DNA from: Tritrichomonas musculus
Lineage: Eukaryota; Parabasalia; Tritrichomonadida; Tritrichomonadidae
Direction of reading: 5' to 3'
DNA length: 64,000 nucleotides
Assembly (NCBI GenBank): GCA_039105265.1
Contig: JAPFFF010000015.1
Location: 2,232,001-2,296,000, forward strand
Positions 9,161 through 18,659 of this stretch are shown piece by piece. A model generated the notes under the pieces. The model was given only the letters and a program-made list of their open reading frames with translations, was not told the DNA's origin and did not search any database. Position 1 is the stretch's first letter. Every line of letters begins with the position of its first letter. The position numbers and the translations under genes were made by a program.

Positions 9161-11050
9161 ATGACTTATTACAACGCACAAACAAAGAATTTAGGAAATG
9201 ATGAGGGTGATGTTTTATCATTCTTTCAATCAAAATTGCGCAATCTTATACAAAGAAACGGTGGAGATAACACATTTTCGTTTGTCATGGAGGAATTCAA
9301 AGATAAAGATGCACCATTACCTGTAGGTACAAAAACACGAATAAAATTAACACATTCTGGGCACACAATTACACAAATTGAGAAGTCATTTACGACTATT
9401 CTTTTAGATTTTATCATAAAATTATCAAAACCAATTGACGTATCTGCTGACACACATGGACTTATGAAAATATTCGTTGGATTCAAAAATGCTGTAGAAT
9501 TCTATGAAGATTGTAGATTTTGGATTAATGATAAACTCTTAGGTGCATATCGTCAAGATGAATTACAACGTGAATCATTTGCATATAATTCTATTAAGCC
9601 AAGAGATGCAAAAGCAACATCAAAATATTCACATTCTACATGGGAAAATGTTTCACAATTCTCTCCATCAATTTGTGGCTGTTATGTAGACTTAAAAGAT
9701 ATTGCAGATGGACAACCACATAAATTTACCATCGAATTGACTATACCATTTGTAGACCAATTAGCACTTCAAGCATGGCAATTATATCCTAATGCAATCT
9801 GTGGAGAAATAGAAGAAGAAGTAAAAACAAGTTTACGCGCACTTGTATGGGCACAAGTGAATCCAAATGTAGTTAAAGAAACACTTCAATTTTTAGAAGA
9901 TAAAGAAATAGATGAAGAGATGCCTGCTGTTATACCTATTACACGTAAATTCACACAAATTGGTAGACCATCAGTGATTGTCTCTCATTATTCATCAAAT
10001 CCAACTCCTTCACAAAAGCTTCATATAGAGTATCAAAGATATAAAGGCGTAAATGTATATGATGATGATGTACTAGAGCATCCAACAATTGATTTTGGAT
10101 ACACAGATGAAGAATTTACTAAATATAAAGTATCACGTGATGATGTTAATAAAAAGGAATTTGCAGAATTAATCGCAGCAGCTAATCCTGATAAACCATT
10201 AGATGCTGGCGACACTGTTAAAATCATTAAAAGTGAATTAAAAGGTGCATTATTAGCAACAACAAAATCTGATTCAATCAACCTGAAAACAGAAAAGATT
10301 ACACTAGATGTTCTCGGTGGTACTATTCAATTAGGTCGCTCAAATTTAGCAGGATTTGGATTAAAACAAGATGTTTATAATGGATTGGTTCGTGAATTGC
10401 AAACACCATTATTGATTCCATCACAAGAACTCACAAGAGAAATATTTGAAGGAACAGCAAAGGTAAATGGATTAGAAATCAGTAAAAGTATTCCATTACG
10501 TAATGCAACAAATATCACAATGATGTTTCCAAAATCACCTGCAGACATCACATGTTTTGATAATATTATGTATCAAAATGTGCAATTAGTTGTTAATAAA
10601 AGAACATATCCAGATACCGAATTTGCTAATACTTGTGCAGCCAGGTTCTATCAACATCAATTGATTGCAAACGAGTTAGATGGAGCGTTAGAAGCAACAC
10701 AAGAATTTGAAGATAGTTTTACACAGCCACTTAACGACCCAACAACGGGCAAACGTTATTTAAATTGTCGTTCTGACGGAACATCATTTGGTATCAATTT
10801 TCAACTCGAAAGAAGTAATGCAGGATATGTATTCGATGGATTAGACACAGGTAGCACTTCAATAACTGTTACATTTAGAGGTCAGCCAATGTATCGTGGA
10901 GAAGATGACACATATTTTATTCCCGATCCAGAATACCCAAATATGCATCCACCATCACCAGAAGCATGGATATGTTCCGACACATATTTTACATGGAGTG
11001 TTAATGGTGTTGAATACTATCAAACTGGCGTGCCAGCAGGGAAAGAGTAA
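9161..11050 (+). CDS. major capsid protein, double jelly-roll (Polinton type)
   Basis: A 629-residue protein from the ATG at 9161; an in-frame ATG at 9131 gives a hydrophobic ten-residue leader that looks like 5' leader DNA. Conserved-looking blocks are FVGFKNAVEFYEDCRFWIND at about 110-130, SKYSHSTWENVSQFSPSICG at about 155-175 and the strand-rich PHKFTIELTIPFVDQLALQA after it. These resemble Polinton/Maverick major capsid proteins. The family forms trimers that build the icosahedral shell. It is followed by an HNH endonuclease gene, exactly as in the inner element. The inner element's capsid protein shares only the GFK(N/D)A region by eye. Confidence 0.82.
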   Translation: MTYYNAQTKNLGNDEGDVLSFFQSKLRNLIQRNGGDNTFSFVMEEFKDKDAPLPVGTKTRIKLTHSGHTITQIEKSFTTILLDFIIKLSKPIDVSADTHGLMKIFVGFKNAVEFYEDCRFWINDKLLGAYRQDELQRESFAYNSIKPRDAKATSKYSHSTWENVSQFSPSICGCYVDLKDIADGQPHKFTIELTIPFVDQLALQAWQLYPNAICGEIEEEVKTSLRALVWAQVNPNVVKETLQFLEDKEIDEEMPAVIPITRKFTQIGRPSVIVSHYSSNPTPSQKLHIEYQRYKGVNVYDDDVLEHPTIDFGYTDEEFTKYKVSRDDVNKKEFAELIAAANPDKPLDAGDTVKIIKSELKGALLATTKSDSINLKTEKITLDVLGGTIQLGRSNLAGFGLKQDVYNGLVRELQTPLLIPSQELTREIFEGTAKVNGLEISKSIPLRNATNITMMFPKSPADITCFDNIMYQNVQLVVNKRTYPDTEFANTCAARFYQHQLIANELDGALEATQEFEDSFTQPLNDPTTGKRYLNCRSDGTSFGINFQLERSNAGYVFDGLDTGSTSITVTFRGQPMYRGEDDTYFIPDPEYPNMHPPSPEAWICSDTYFTWSVNGVEYYQTGVPAGKE

Positions 11051-11096
11051 AATGTTAAATTCATTATTCTAAATAATTTTTTTATCCTTTATACAA

Positions 11097-11666
11097 ATGG
11101 CAACAATTGAATTTGTACCACTTAAAGATTTCGAAAATGATTATGAAATATTATCACAATATCCTTTTACAATTAGAAAGAAAGACAAACATTATGTTAT
11201 CTCAGTATATAATAATCACGCAGGCTATCCAACACTTCATATAAATGGTTATCCTCGTTTCAAACATGTATTAATAGCAAAACAATTCATTCCAAATGAT
11301 GACCCTGATAATAAAGTTGAGGTAGACCATATTAACCATGATAAAAATGATTATCATCTTGATAATTTACGTTGGGTTAGTAAATCAATGAACCAAAAAA
11401 ATAAAGCCTCATATAAAGGAATAGCAATAAAATATCATGATTCAATTCCAGATGATGCAATTGCTGTAAAAGATTATGGAAAACATCAATTTGAGGACTA
11501 TTACTTTTATAATGATAAATTCTACTTTTATAATGGAAAACAATATAAAGAAATGCATATAAATGAAGATAAACGAGGTTCATTATATATAACAATTTAT
11601 AATATTCACAACAAAAGAGTTAATGTATTTTACAGCCAATTCAAAAAAATATATAATCTTATTTAA
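11097..11666 (+). CDS. NUMOD4-HNH endonuclease
   Basis: A 189-residue free-standing HNH protein. A NUMOD4-like N-terminal part (FENDYEILSQYPFTIRKKD) is followed by the HNH block at about 60-100, with HVLIAKQFIPN, then VDHINHDKNDYHLDNLRWVS and an Asn/Lys tail. A C-terminal domain of about 80 residues (IPDDAIAVKDY...YYFYNDKFYFYNGKQYKEM) recurs in the two HNH proteins of the inner element. Such enzymes nick or cut DNA and often spread as homing genes in viruses. The gene sits 46 bp after the capsid gene, and its last codons overlap the end of the convergent gene at 11663-11995 by 4 bp. The upstream TTTTTTTATCC...CAAATG fits the start pattern of the element. Confidence 0.85.
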   Translation: MATIEFVPLKDFENDYEILSQYPFTIRKKDKHYVISVYNNHAGYPTLHINGYPRFKHVLIAKQFIPNDDPDNKVEVDHINHDKNDYHLDNLRWVSKSMNQKNKASYKGIAIKYHDSIPDDAIAVKDYGKHQFEDYYFYNDKFYFYNGKQYKEMHINEDKRGSLYITIYNIHNKRVNVFYSQFKKIYNLI

Positions 11667-11995
11667 TATTCTAATTTTAAGAAAACAGTGAACCTATCTG
11701 GTTTTATTTCATTTCCTTTAGAATCAGTAAACCATATCCTAAATTTTTTTTTCGTTCCGATATATTCATACTTGCGATTTTCGTCTGGGGGCACTAAATT
11801 AGCGTACCATATTAAACTATCACAATATTCATCTCGTTGAATAAAATTACTGTGGCATTCTGTTTCTCCGTCAATATATTCATTACAAATAGCCAAACAA
11901 TATTGAAAAGATATATAGCGTTTATTCAGTGAATTACAGAATTCAGTAGGCAAATCATTTTCATAATCTTTGGTGATAAAGTACGTTTTTACCAT
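11663..11995 (-). CDS. small Maverick protein, possible minor capsid protein
   Basis: A 110-residue product, rich in Tyr, Cys and Asp, starting MVKTYFITKDYENDL. It ends in FRIWFTDSKGNEIKPDRFTV plus a few residues. That closing pattern of two beta strands around a polar DxxGN turn is common at the C-terminus of Maverick penton/minor capsid proteins, so a small capsid role is possible. This is inference. It shares a 17-bp divergent start region with the fibre gene at 12013 and converges on the HNH gene. The penton-type protein of the inner element (34104-34838) is over twice as long. Confidence 0.6.
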   Translation of the reverse strand: MVKTYFITKDYENDLPTEFCNSLNKRYISFQYCLAICNEYIDGETECHSNFIQRDEYCDSLIWYANLVPPDENRKYEYIGTKKKFRIWFTDSKGNEIKPDRFTVFLKLEY

Positions 11996-12012
11996 TCTTT
12001 ATAATATATAAA
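11996..12012. promoter_or_regulatory. 17-bp divergent start region
   Basis: Only 17 bp (TCTTTATAATATATAAA) separate the start codons of the 110-aa gene on the minus strand and the fibre gene on the plus strand. Both ATGs must be served by sequence here or inside the opposite gene, so leaders are probably very short. Confidence 0.5.
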
Positions 12013-15000
12013 ATGACTGCAATCATAACAAAACAAAATGCATTTGATAAAGCATTTATTAGTGGATACAATGCAGGTGGAAATGGAGAATTTGATAATA
12101 TTCATGTTAAACAAGATGCTATAATTGAAGATAATCTTATTGTTAAAAATAATAATATCATTGATATATTATCACAAACATCACAAATATTAGATGACCA
12201 CGATAATAGAATAACAATACTAGAAAATAAACCTGATTCACAGAGTAATTTAGAATATGTAGATGGCTTTGATGAATTCATAATAGATGTTAAAACATTA
12301 TCTAAAAAAGAAACAAATGAATGTAATATATTGGAAATCGCAGTTGATTTACCAGAAACGTATTCAGGAAATGTATTCGCAATTACTACATCTTTGGGTT
12401 CAGGAGTGATATCATTTGCAAATAATAAATTTACTAATCCTCGCATAGACTATTCTGATGGAAAATATGTTGTATCTTATATTGAAAATGATGATTATGC
12501 GAGATTATATATGAGTAAAGATATTTTAAGCGATCCATTTGACTTGTTCACAAAAGGATTCATAAGAATAACATTTATTGCTCCAATTAAACAGACTATT
12601 AATACAAAAGACAACAAAATAATAAACTTTAAATGTAATACTATAGATGCAGATAATTGTTTTAAATTATTTAGGTCTCCATTACCAGATTTCTATGAAA
12701 TAAAGTCAATATCACAAGATGACAATTATTATATTGCTTATTGGGGCTATGATGAAGGAACAGAAGAATTTAACACACTTATTGATGGACAAACATTTGA
12801 ATTCAATGATGAAGTATTTGGCACAACATTTAAGCTTACAAAGAAAGGAGATACATGGATTGGAAACAATTATTGTGTACATATTCCGGAATCATTAAAG
12901 ATAATACAAAATAGCGATAATGAAGCTAGAATAACAATAGCCAAAAATGATGCTAATAAATTTACTTTATCACATCTTGTTAAATTCCATTCAGACCAGA
13001 ACGCATTAACATTTCTCATTAATGAAGGATTATTGAAAATAAACAAAGGAAAACTAGATTATGCAGGTGAAAATGATAAAGAATGGTGGATAGATATCGT
13101 TTGTGAGTTCGATAGTGGAGGCCAATGGGTTGGAGGTGATTATATTGCAACATTAACGCTTAACGGGAAAATATACGAAATAAAAGTTAATGTAGATGCA
13201 ACAATTGATTCACCCCATTATAAAGTAAATAGTAATAATTATTTTGAATATATTGGATATCATCATACCGAAAAATTGATTAACAATAAAGGGATAAAAT
13301 TATTTATGTCCACTAATCCAAATCTTATATTTAAAATCGCTGACGTAGAATATAATAATGAAAATACATTTGAATATCTCAATGGATGTGGTTATTATAA
13401 TGTTGTTCCTAAACCCGAATCATGCACAACCCTTTTTACAAACTATAATATTCAAACATCTGGTGTGGTAATTGGTGAAAACATTGAGAGTCATATGTTT
13501 GTGTTAAATTCTTTAGGGAATACAGTTGATGTTGCACTAAATGATATATCTCAATTACAAAATTATTGTAAACAATTAGAATCACAAATAGAAAGTATGT
13601 CAAATAAAGTTAACTGGTTTGATATTTTACAAGGTATTGTTGATATTGGTACTATGTTAATAGGATTTGGTCCAGGATTAATGCGAATAGGTGCTGCAGG
13701 AATTGAATCATTAAGTAGACTCTCTTTTGCTAAATCAACTGTGAAAGAAATAGAATATGTTGATGAAATAATACACGATGTTGACGTTTTATCACCTGGC
13801 GTTATTGAGAAACAACTAGATTTTGCATCAGAGACAACAATAATTGGTTCAGATAATTGCTATAAATACTATCTATTTGAATTAAAATCAGAATCTAAAA
13901 TAGATGTATCATTTATAGTTGATTCAGATGGAGAAGTGATTAGTATTAACAATTATGATGTAGATTCTGATGGAAATATTGTTGCGGTAAATTCTGTTAT
14001 CGCTTGTAATTTAATATATGAATATCCCTATTTAATGGTATTTTCTAAAAATAAGCCATCAAATGTTTCATATAAATATATCCCTAAACCGAAGTCAAAT
14101 ATGTTAGCATTAGGGGAAACATTAACCAATAATCAATTATTATCAGCAGCTGCGACAAAAAAATTAATTGAGAATCATAAGCAAAATATTTTAAGTGAAA
14201 TCCCTACTGTTGATTTATCAAATTATGCAACACTTGAGAATCTTGATGATTATGCTAAAGCACAGGACTTACAGTCTTATTTGAAGAAACAAGACATATT
14301 ATCAACCGAAAAAATAACACAAGAATTGTCAATAGCTACAAAATTCGTAAATGGAACAACAAATGATGAGGATAAAAGAACTTATATAACAAATTTGGAT
14401 AGAGATTTATGCAACATATTAATGAAATCATCACTTTTTGTGAAAGGCTCTTGTAATAATGAAGATATTTCAGGAGAATATTTGTATGATAGTGAAGACA
14501 CGGAATATTATTATTACAAGAAAGGCGAAAATACTTTTACTATATACTTTTTCTATTACAATGGAACATTCAGATATAATAGTAATTATGTTTTGGATTT
14601 AGAATCAGTAAGTTATTCATACGAACCTGAAGTTTATGACAAATATTGTATTCCAAATATGAACTTCGTAAAAGATAATTATGCATTAAAATCTGATATA
14701 CCTGAACCTGTTGATTTGACTAAATATGTAGAGAAAAATGATGATGGTTCATTAACGATAGCTACTACGTTTACAAATAATTCTCCATCATTAATAGTGA
14801 ATAATTCATATTATCCAGATATTAGATTATGTAATGAAAATAGTTATGTTTCATTAAGATATTCACCTTATACAGAGGAATTTATGATAAAATATAAAGA
14901 TGTTGATATGATAAATTGCACATATAAATCTCAAAAATATAAAACTACAATAAAAGACCAATTAGTGGTTAATGGTCGAGTTATGATAAAAGGTTCAGAT

Positions 15001-15951
15001 TTAAGTATATTTGATATTTATTCAACAAGTTCAGCAAAACAAGCACTTATTAATTTTGGATTAGATTTAGCAAATAAAAGTGAAATATTATATGAATTAG
15101 TTAATAATATTCCAAAATTATCTTTATACTTAAATAGTTCAAAAATAATAACAGTTAATAAAGATAAAGTTGAAATTAGTACTGATTTATATAAAACAGA
15201 AACTGATAAATATTTAACTGAATCAGAATGTGATAATAAATATTTAGCAAAAAATAGTGATGGGTCATTAACGATTAATACTACCGAAAGTAATATTGCA
15301 AGTTTCTTTAGTTCTATTGATTCTAATACACTTACTTTATTTAGATTTGGATATAATGATACTTATAATACTGTCTTTATGTATAGGTCTTCAAAAACTG
15401 CTGATACTGGTGAAGTATTTATATATGTTGATGGTCATAGATTTCAATCATTTAGCATGTTTGGTACTGCAAGAAATACAACAATTGATTCAAATTTATA
15501 TGTTTCTGGCAAAATAACATCAAATGGTTCAAATACGATTACTCATTATGCTCCAATTGAAGCTGGTGAAAATATTGAAGATTACGCACTTGGGAAACCT
15601 GTATTTATGTCTGGTCATGTGTATAAAAATGTTAATGGTTCATTTGTGAGTTCTACTGCAACAGATTCAGTTGATTGCATTAGTAGTGTTAAAATAAATG
15701 GTTCATGGAAAGAGTATATTGGTGTAATCACTAGTATTGATAAAGAAAAAAATAACATTACATTCGCTACACATGGAGACGTTCTTTTTGCTTGCGATGA
15801 TGCTAATTTATATGCAATAGGTGATGTTATTCTATATGATGGAAGAATATTGGATGAAGATTTAGGAATTACTTTAAAGATTCAACGAAGTATTGTTGGA
15901 ACTGTCAGTGCAAAAATAAACGAGCATACCTTGGCTGTTTTCATGCGCTAA
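12013..15951 (+). CDS. giant fibre-like virion protein, outer Maverick
   Basis: A 1312-residue protein. Near residues 470-540 it has SCTTLFTNYNIQTS, a coiled-coil part (DISQLQNYCKQLESQIESMS) and a hydrophobic segment, VDIGTMLIGFGPGLMRIGAA. The same order of block, coil and hydrophobic segment occurs in the two fibre-type proteins of the inner element. Further on it has repeated units containing KNDDGSLTIATT and KNSDGSLTINTT about 170 residues apart. A C-terminal domain of about 140 residues (HYAPIEAGENIEDYALGKPV...) resembles head-binding or chaperone-type ends of phage fibres. An attachment fibre or tegument role is inferred from size, repeats and build. The gene starts 17 bp from a divergent gene and is the longest of the outer element. 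Confidence 0.72.
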   Translation: MTAIITKQNAFDKAFISGYNAGGNGEFDNIHVKQDAIIEDNLIVKNNNIIDILSQTSQILDDHDNRITILENKPDSQSNLEYVDGFDEFIIDVKTLSKKETNECNILEIAVDLPETYSGNVFAITTSLGSGVISFANNKFTNPRIDYSDGKYVVSYIENDDYARLYMSKDILSDPFDLFTKGFIRITFIAPIKQTINTKDNKIINFKCNTIDADNCFKLFRSPLPDFYEIKSISQDDNYYIAYWGYDEGTEEFNTLIDGQTFEFNDEVFGTTFKLTKKGDTWIGNNYCVHIPESLKIIQNSDNEARITIAKNDANKFTLSHLVKFHSDQNALTFLINEGLLKINKGKLDYAGENDKEWWIDIVCEFDSGGQWVGGDYIATLTLNGKIYEIKVNVDATIDSPHYKVNSNNYFEYIGYHHTEKLINNKGIKLFMSTNPNLIFKIADVEYNNENTFEYLNGCGYYNVVPKPESCTTLFTNYNIQTSGVVIGENIESHMFVLNSLGNTVDVALNDISQLQNYCKQLESQIESMSNKVNWFDILQGIVDIGTMLIGFGPGLMRIGAAGIESLSRLSFAKSTVKEIEYVDEIIHDVDVLSPGVIEKQLDFASETTIIGSDNCYKYYLFELKSESKIDVSFIVDSDGEVISINNYDVDSDGNIVAVNSVIACNLIYEYPYLMVFSKNKPSNVSYKYIPKPKSNMLALGETLTNNQLLSAAATKKLIENHKQNILSEIPTVDLSNYATLENLDDYAKAQDLQSYLKKQDILSTEKITQELSIATKFVNGTTNDEDKRTYITNLDRDLCNILMKSSLFVKGSCNNEDISGEYLYDSEDTEYYYYKKGENTFTIYFFYYNGTFRYNSNYVLDLESVSYSYEPEVYDKYCIPNMNFVKDNYALKSDIPEPVDLTKYVEKNDDGSLTIATTFTNNSPSLIVNNSYYPDIRLCNENSYVSLRYSPYTEEFMIKYKDVDMINCTYKSQKYKTTIKDQLVVNGRVMIKGSDLSIFDIYSTSSAKQALINFGLDLANKSEILYELVNNIPKLSLYLNSSKIITVNKDKVEISTDLYKTETDKYLTESECDNKYLAKNSDGSLTINTTESNIASFFSSIDSNTLTLFRFGYNDTYNTVFMYRSSKTADTGEVFIYVDGHRFQSFSMFGTARNTTIDSNLYVSGKITSNGSNTITHYAPIEAGENIEDYALGKPVFMSGHVYKNVNGSFVSSTATDSVDCISSVKINGSWKEYIGVITSIDKEKNNITFATHGDVLFACDDANLYAIGDVILYDGRILDEDLGITLKIQRSIVGTVSAKINEHTLAVFMR

Positions 15952-15997
15952 ATCTTAAATAGCTATCTTTAAACTTATCCCGGCAACTTTGTTGCAG

Positions 15998-16636
15998 TCA
16001 TGTCGCTAATTTTAGCGATATGCCATACTTTATAAACTCTGTATAAACATTATTATAAGCATATTTTAATTCCTCTGATTTACCATCTTTTGTTATTAAT
16101 ATTTTATCGATTTTGATAAATTTTGAAACACTAACTGCACAACATCCAGGTTCATCATCTTCTAAAACAAAATCAACTTTATCACATCCAGTTAACAACT
16201 TTATCATATTCATTAATAGAGTTGATTTGCACACAACATAAGAGTTAATCCTTAAAGGGTTATCAGCATACATTTCAACTAACATTTCTAAAAATCTATT
16301 TTTTTGCTCTAAAGAATCTAATTCAATGCCTAAGTCTGCTAAACCTCTATCTTTTGCTATAGGGATATGACTGTTTGTTGGAGGTGTGTATTGAGAAGCA
16401 TATTGTTGCTGTGTCGTCTGTGTAGGCATAGTTGGGGGAGGCATAGTTGGGGGAGGCATAGTAAAATTTACATTATTAGGTGCACACTGATTAATGGGTT
16501 GTATATTTGGATATGATACAGGTGGTATACTCTTATTGGGAGATACTTTAATTTCGATATTAGTGTTTTGTTCTTGTTTAACACTTGCATCATTCTCACT
16601 TGATAATATTCTTGCTTGACGTAAAGTATTAGACAT
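15998..16636 (-). CDS. conserved Maverick protein, Pro-rich N-terminus
   Basis: About 212 residues from the ATG at 16636, chosen because TTTATTTTTTTATAAAATG precedes it; the frame is open 9 codons further upstream. A disordered N-terminal half has repeated PPPTM units (two 17-bp DNA repeats near 16430-16460). The C-terminal half of about 100 residues (FLEMLVEMYADN...VDFVLEDDEPGCCAVSVSKF) aligns by eye with the protein at 27786-28310 of the inner element, including a Cys-Cys pair after an acidic run. No known domain comes to mind. As one of the few non-core families shared by both lineages it is likely to matter for the element. A small basic gene lies just upstream on the same strand, an arrangement also similar in the inner element. 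Confidence 0.72.
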   Translation of the reverse strand: MSNTLRQARILSSENDASVKQEQNTNIEIKVSPNKSIPPVSYPNIQPINQCAPNNVNFTMPPPTMPPPTMPTQTTQQQYASQYTPPTNSHIPIAKDRGLADLGIELDSLEQKNRFLEMLVEMYADNPLRINSYVVCKSTLLMNMIKLLTGCDKVDFVLEDDEPGCCAVSVSKFIKIDKILITKDGKSEELKYAYNNVYTEFIKYGISLKLAT

Positions 16637-16659
16637 TTTATAAAAAAATAAAGGTTTAT

Positions 16660-16905
16660 TCATAATGTATACAAATTGTTAATAGCTCTATTTAATAAAT
16701 TTCTGACCTTCATATTATATTCATATTTGCGTTGAATCTTATTACGTTTTGCTATTTTTTTTGGATCAGTTGGTATAGGTTCCTTTAATATTTTTCGATA
16801 ATATTGAAGACGTGATTTGATTTGTTTAAGTGTTGATGATGCAAATGTTTTTCTTTCGTGCCATTGTTTAAGAGGTGGTAGTGTGAGGCAATCTTGCTGG
16901 CTCAT
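16660..16905 (-). CDS. small basic protein
   Basis: An 81-residue, Lys/Arg-rich helical protein (MSQQDCLTLPPLKQWHERKT... RKILKEP...KIAKRNKIQRKYEYNMKVRN). It overlaps no other gene and ends just before the start region of the conserved acidic protein at 15998-16636. In the inner element a basic, leucine-zipper-like protein lies next to the homologue of that neighbour. The two basic proteins could be functional counterparts, for example DNA-binding virion proteins. This is inference from charge and place only. Its start codon lies 17 bp from the divergent integrase gene. Confidence 0.62.
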   Translation of the reverse strand: MSQQDCLTLPPLKQWHERKTFASSTLKQIKSRLQYYRKILKEPIPTDPKKIAKRNKIQRKYEYNMKVRNLLNRAINNLYTL

Positions 16906-16922
16906 TTAATACTAAATAAAAA
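16906..16922. promoter_or_regulatory. 17-bp divergent start region, basic protein / integrase
   Basis: TTAATACTAAATAAAAA separates the ATG of the minus-strand basic protein from the ATG of the integrase. It is the same spacing as at 11996-12012, suggesting compact bidirectional promoters in this element. Confidence 0.5.
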
Positions 16923-18659
16923 ATGAATACTAGTAATTTACTTTATAATAACACGGATAAAATAATAAATGCTATAATAAATGAACAGAGATACAAAGAT
17001 GATATAGCAGATATTGAAGGAAATAATGATTTTATCTTTATTTACAATACAGTTAGAAAATGGATATGTAAAGAAATACATGACGCATTAACTGAAGATT
17101 TTCATTATAAACATGATACTTGGGATTATAGAAATATTACATATTATTATGACAAAATATTTACAGAGAATGATAATATACAAATAAGGAATTTTATATC
17201 AATTAACTACAAAGAAATTCATGAAAAATTACTTGAGAGTATAGCATATCAGAGGCATAAAAACTATATGAATACATATCAAAAGTGTAAAAATAGATTA
17301 TTCGAAAAACTGAATAACAAACAAAAATATACTATAAGTCAAGCACGTTCATTGTTATCAGAAAATAATAAACTTCCAATAACTGAAGATGATTTTAGAA
17401 GATTATATGATATATTTGTTGAAGAATGGAATAAAAGACAAGAATCTGAGACACCCCAAAGACACATATTAAGAGACACATTCAATGATAAACTAAATGA
17501 TTTTGTTGTATTTAATCATGAAAGATTATTAAATAAAGATGAATTCGCTAGAGTTAGTCAAAATTGGGGGCCAACATCATTATCATTAGATGAATGGTAT
17601 GATAGATATGTTAACAAATTTTATTATCAGCCAACAACGCATACTACCTATACTATTCCAGAAGAGCAAAATTATATTGGATTTAAATCAGAGAACAAAA
17701 TAAGAGCATTACAAAGAATATTTCCTGGTAAGAAGGTTAATATATATGAACATACATCATATTTCCCATTAAAATCAAATAAAAAGTATCAATTGCATAA
17801 AGTATCATCGAGATATTCATATATTATTGATTTGATGTTTGTAGATAAACTGTGTTATCTTGTTATGATAAACGTTAACACAAGATATTTATATGTTGAA
17901 TTAGTGAACCAAATTTTGTTTGACAATGGAGAAAACATAGATGCGAAAAGACAACGCTTTGCTAAATATGAAAAATCAGCTGATAACTATTTAAAGACAC
18001 TCGATAAAATAATAAAATCAGGTGTCATTATTAAGCATTTAACATTTGATGGAGAAGGTTCGTTTAACTCGAGAAAGGCACAAAATTATTATAATTCTCA
18101 TGGTATTCATTGGAGAACTGCACCAAGAATGAAAATGGGTAATTATCCAGATTTTATGAAACGTGAGCAGAAACAAACAAAAACTGACCCTATGCATAGT
18201 TCATTAGGGTTGATTGATAGAGTTATTAGAACATTAAGAGATATGGCTTATAACATGAGAGTAGGAATTATTACACCATCTATTATGAATGAATTAGTGA
18301 GACAATATAATAATGCACCACATAAAACATTATCTAAATATGCTGGTAAAAGTGTTAGTCCAAAACAAGTAAATGATGATAAAGAACTTGAATCATATAT
18401 TGTTATGAATATATGCAAAGAGAACTATAATATTATGATGAGTGATGGATTTTATTTAAATAAAGGTATGAGTGTTAAACTGTATAATGAAAAGGATGGA
18501 ATGATGAAAAGAAGGACAAATGTGCAACCAGGTAAATATAAAGTTATTGGGTTTGCTAATGGATTATATAGAGTTGTTGATGACAGCAAAGCTGGCTCCG
18601 ATAAAATCGGCGAAAAAAATAATATTCAATCAATACCACGTTTTAAATTAGCTGCTTAA
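16923..18659 (+). CDS. retroviral-type (DDE) integrase, outer Maverick
   Basis: A 578-residue protein. An N-terminal helical region of about 300 residues precedes an RNase H-fold integrase core, seen as YSYIIDLMFVDKLCYLVMIN at about 300-320, LTFDGEGSF near 380 and SSLGLIDRVIRTLRDMAYNM near 425-445, then the typical NNAPHKTLSKYAGKSVSP. A C-terminal SH3-like part (KGMSVKLYNEKDGMMKRRTN...) would bind DNA. Maverick integrases insert the element and make the 5-6 bp target duplications; the 5-bp TTAAC duplication around this element agrees. The gene overlaps the tail of the convergent polymerase fragment by 17 bp. The inner element's integrase (21078-22154) is shorter, with a clearly related core. 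Confidence 0.85.
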   Translation: MNTSNLLYNNTDKIINAIINEQRYKDDIADIEGNNDFIFIYNTVRKWICKEIHDALTEDFHYKHDTWDYRNITYYYDKIFTENDNIQIRNFISINYKEIHEKLLESIAYQRHKNYMNTYQKCKNRLFEKLNNKQKYTISQARSLLSENNKLPITEDDFRRLYDIFVEEWNKRQESETPQRHILRDTFNDKLNDFVVFNHERLLNKDEFARVSQNWGPTSLSLDEWYDRYVNKFYYQPTTHTTYTIPEEQNYIGFKSENKIRALQRIFPGKKVNIYEHTSYFPLKSNKKYQLHKVSSRYSYIIDLMFVDKLCYLVMINVNTRYLYVELVNQILFDNGENIDAKRQRFAKYEKSADNYLKTLDKIIKSGVIIKHLTFDGEGSFNSRKAQNYYNSHGIHWRTAPRMKMGNYPDFMKREQKQTKTDPMHSSLGLIDRVIRTLRDMAYNMRVGIITPSIMNELVRQYNNAPHKTLSKYAGKSVSPKQVNDDKELESYIVMNICKENYNIMMSDGFYLNKGMSVKLYNEKDGMMKRRTNVQPGKYKVIGFANGLYRVVDDSKAGSDKIGEKNNIQSIPRFKLAA

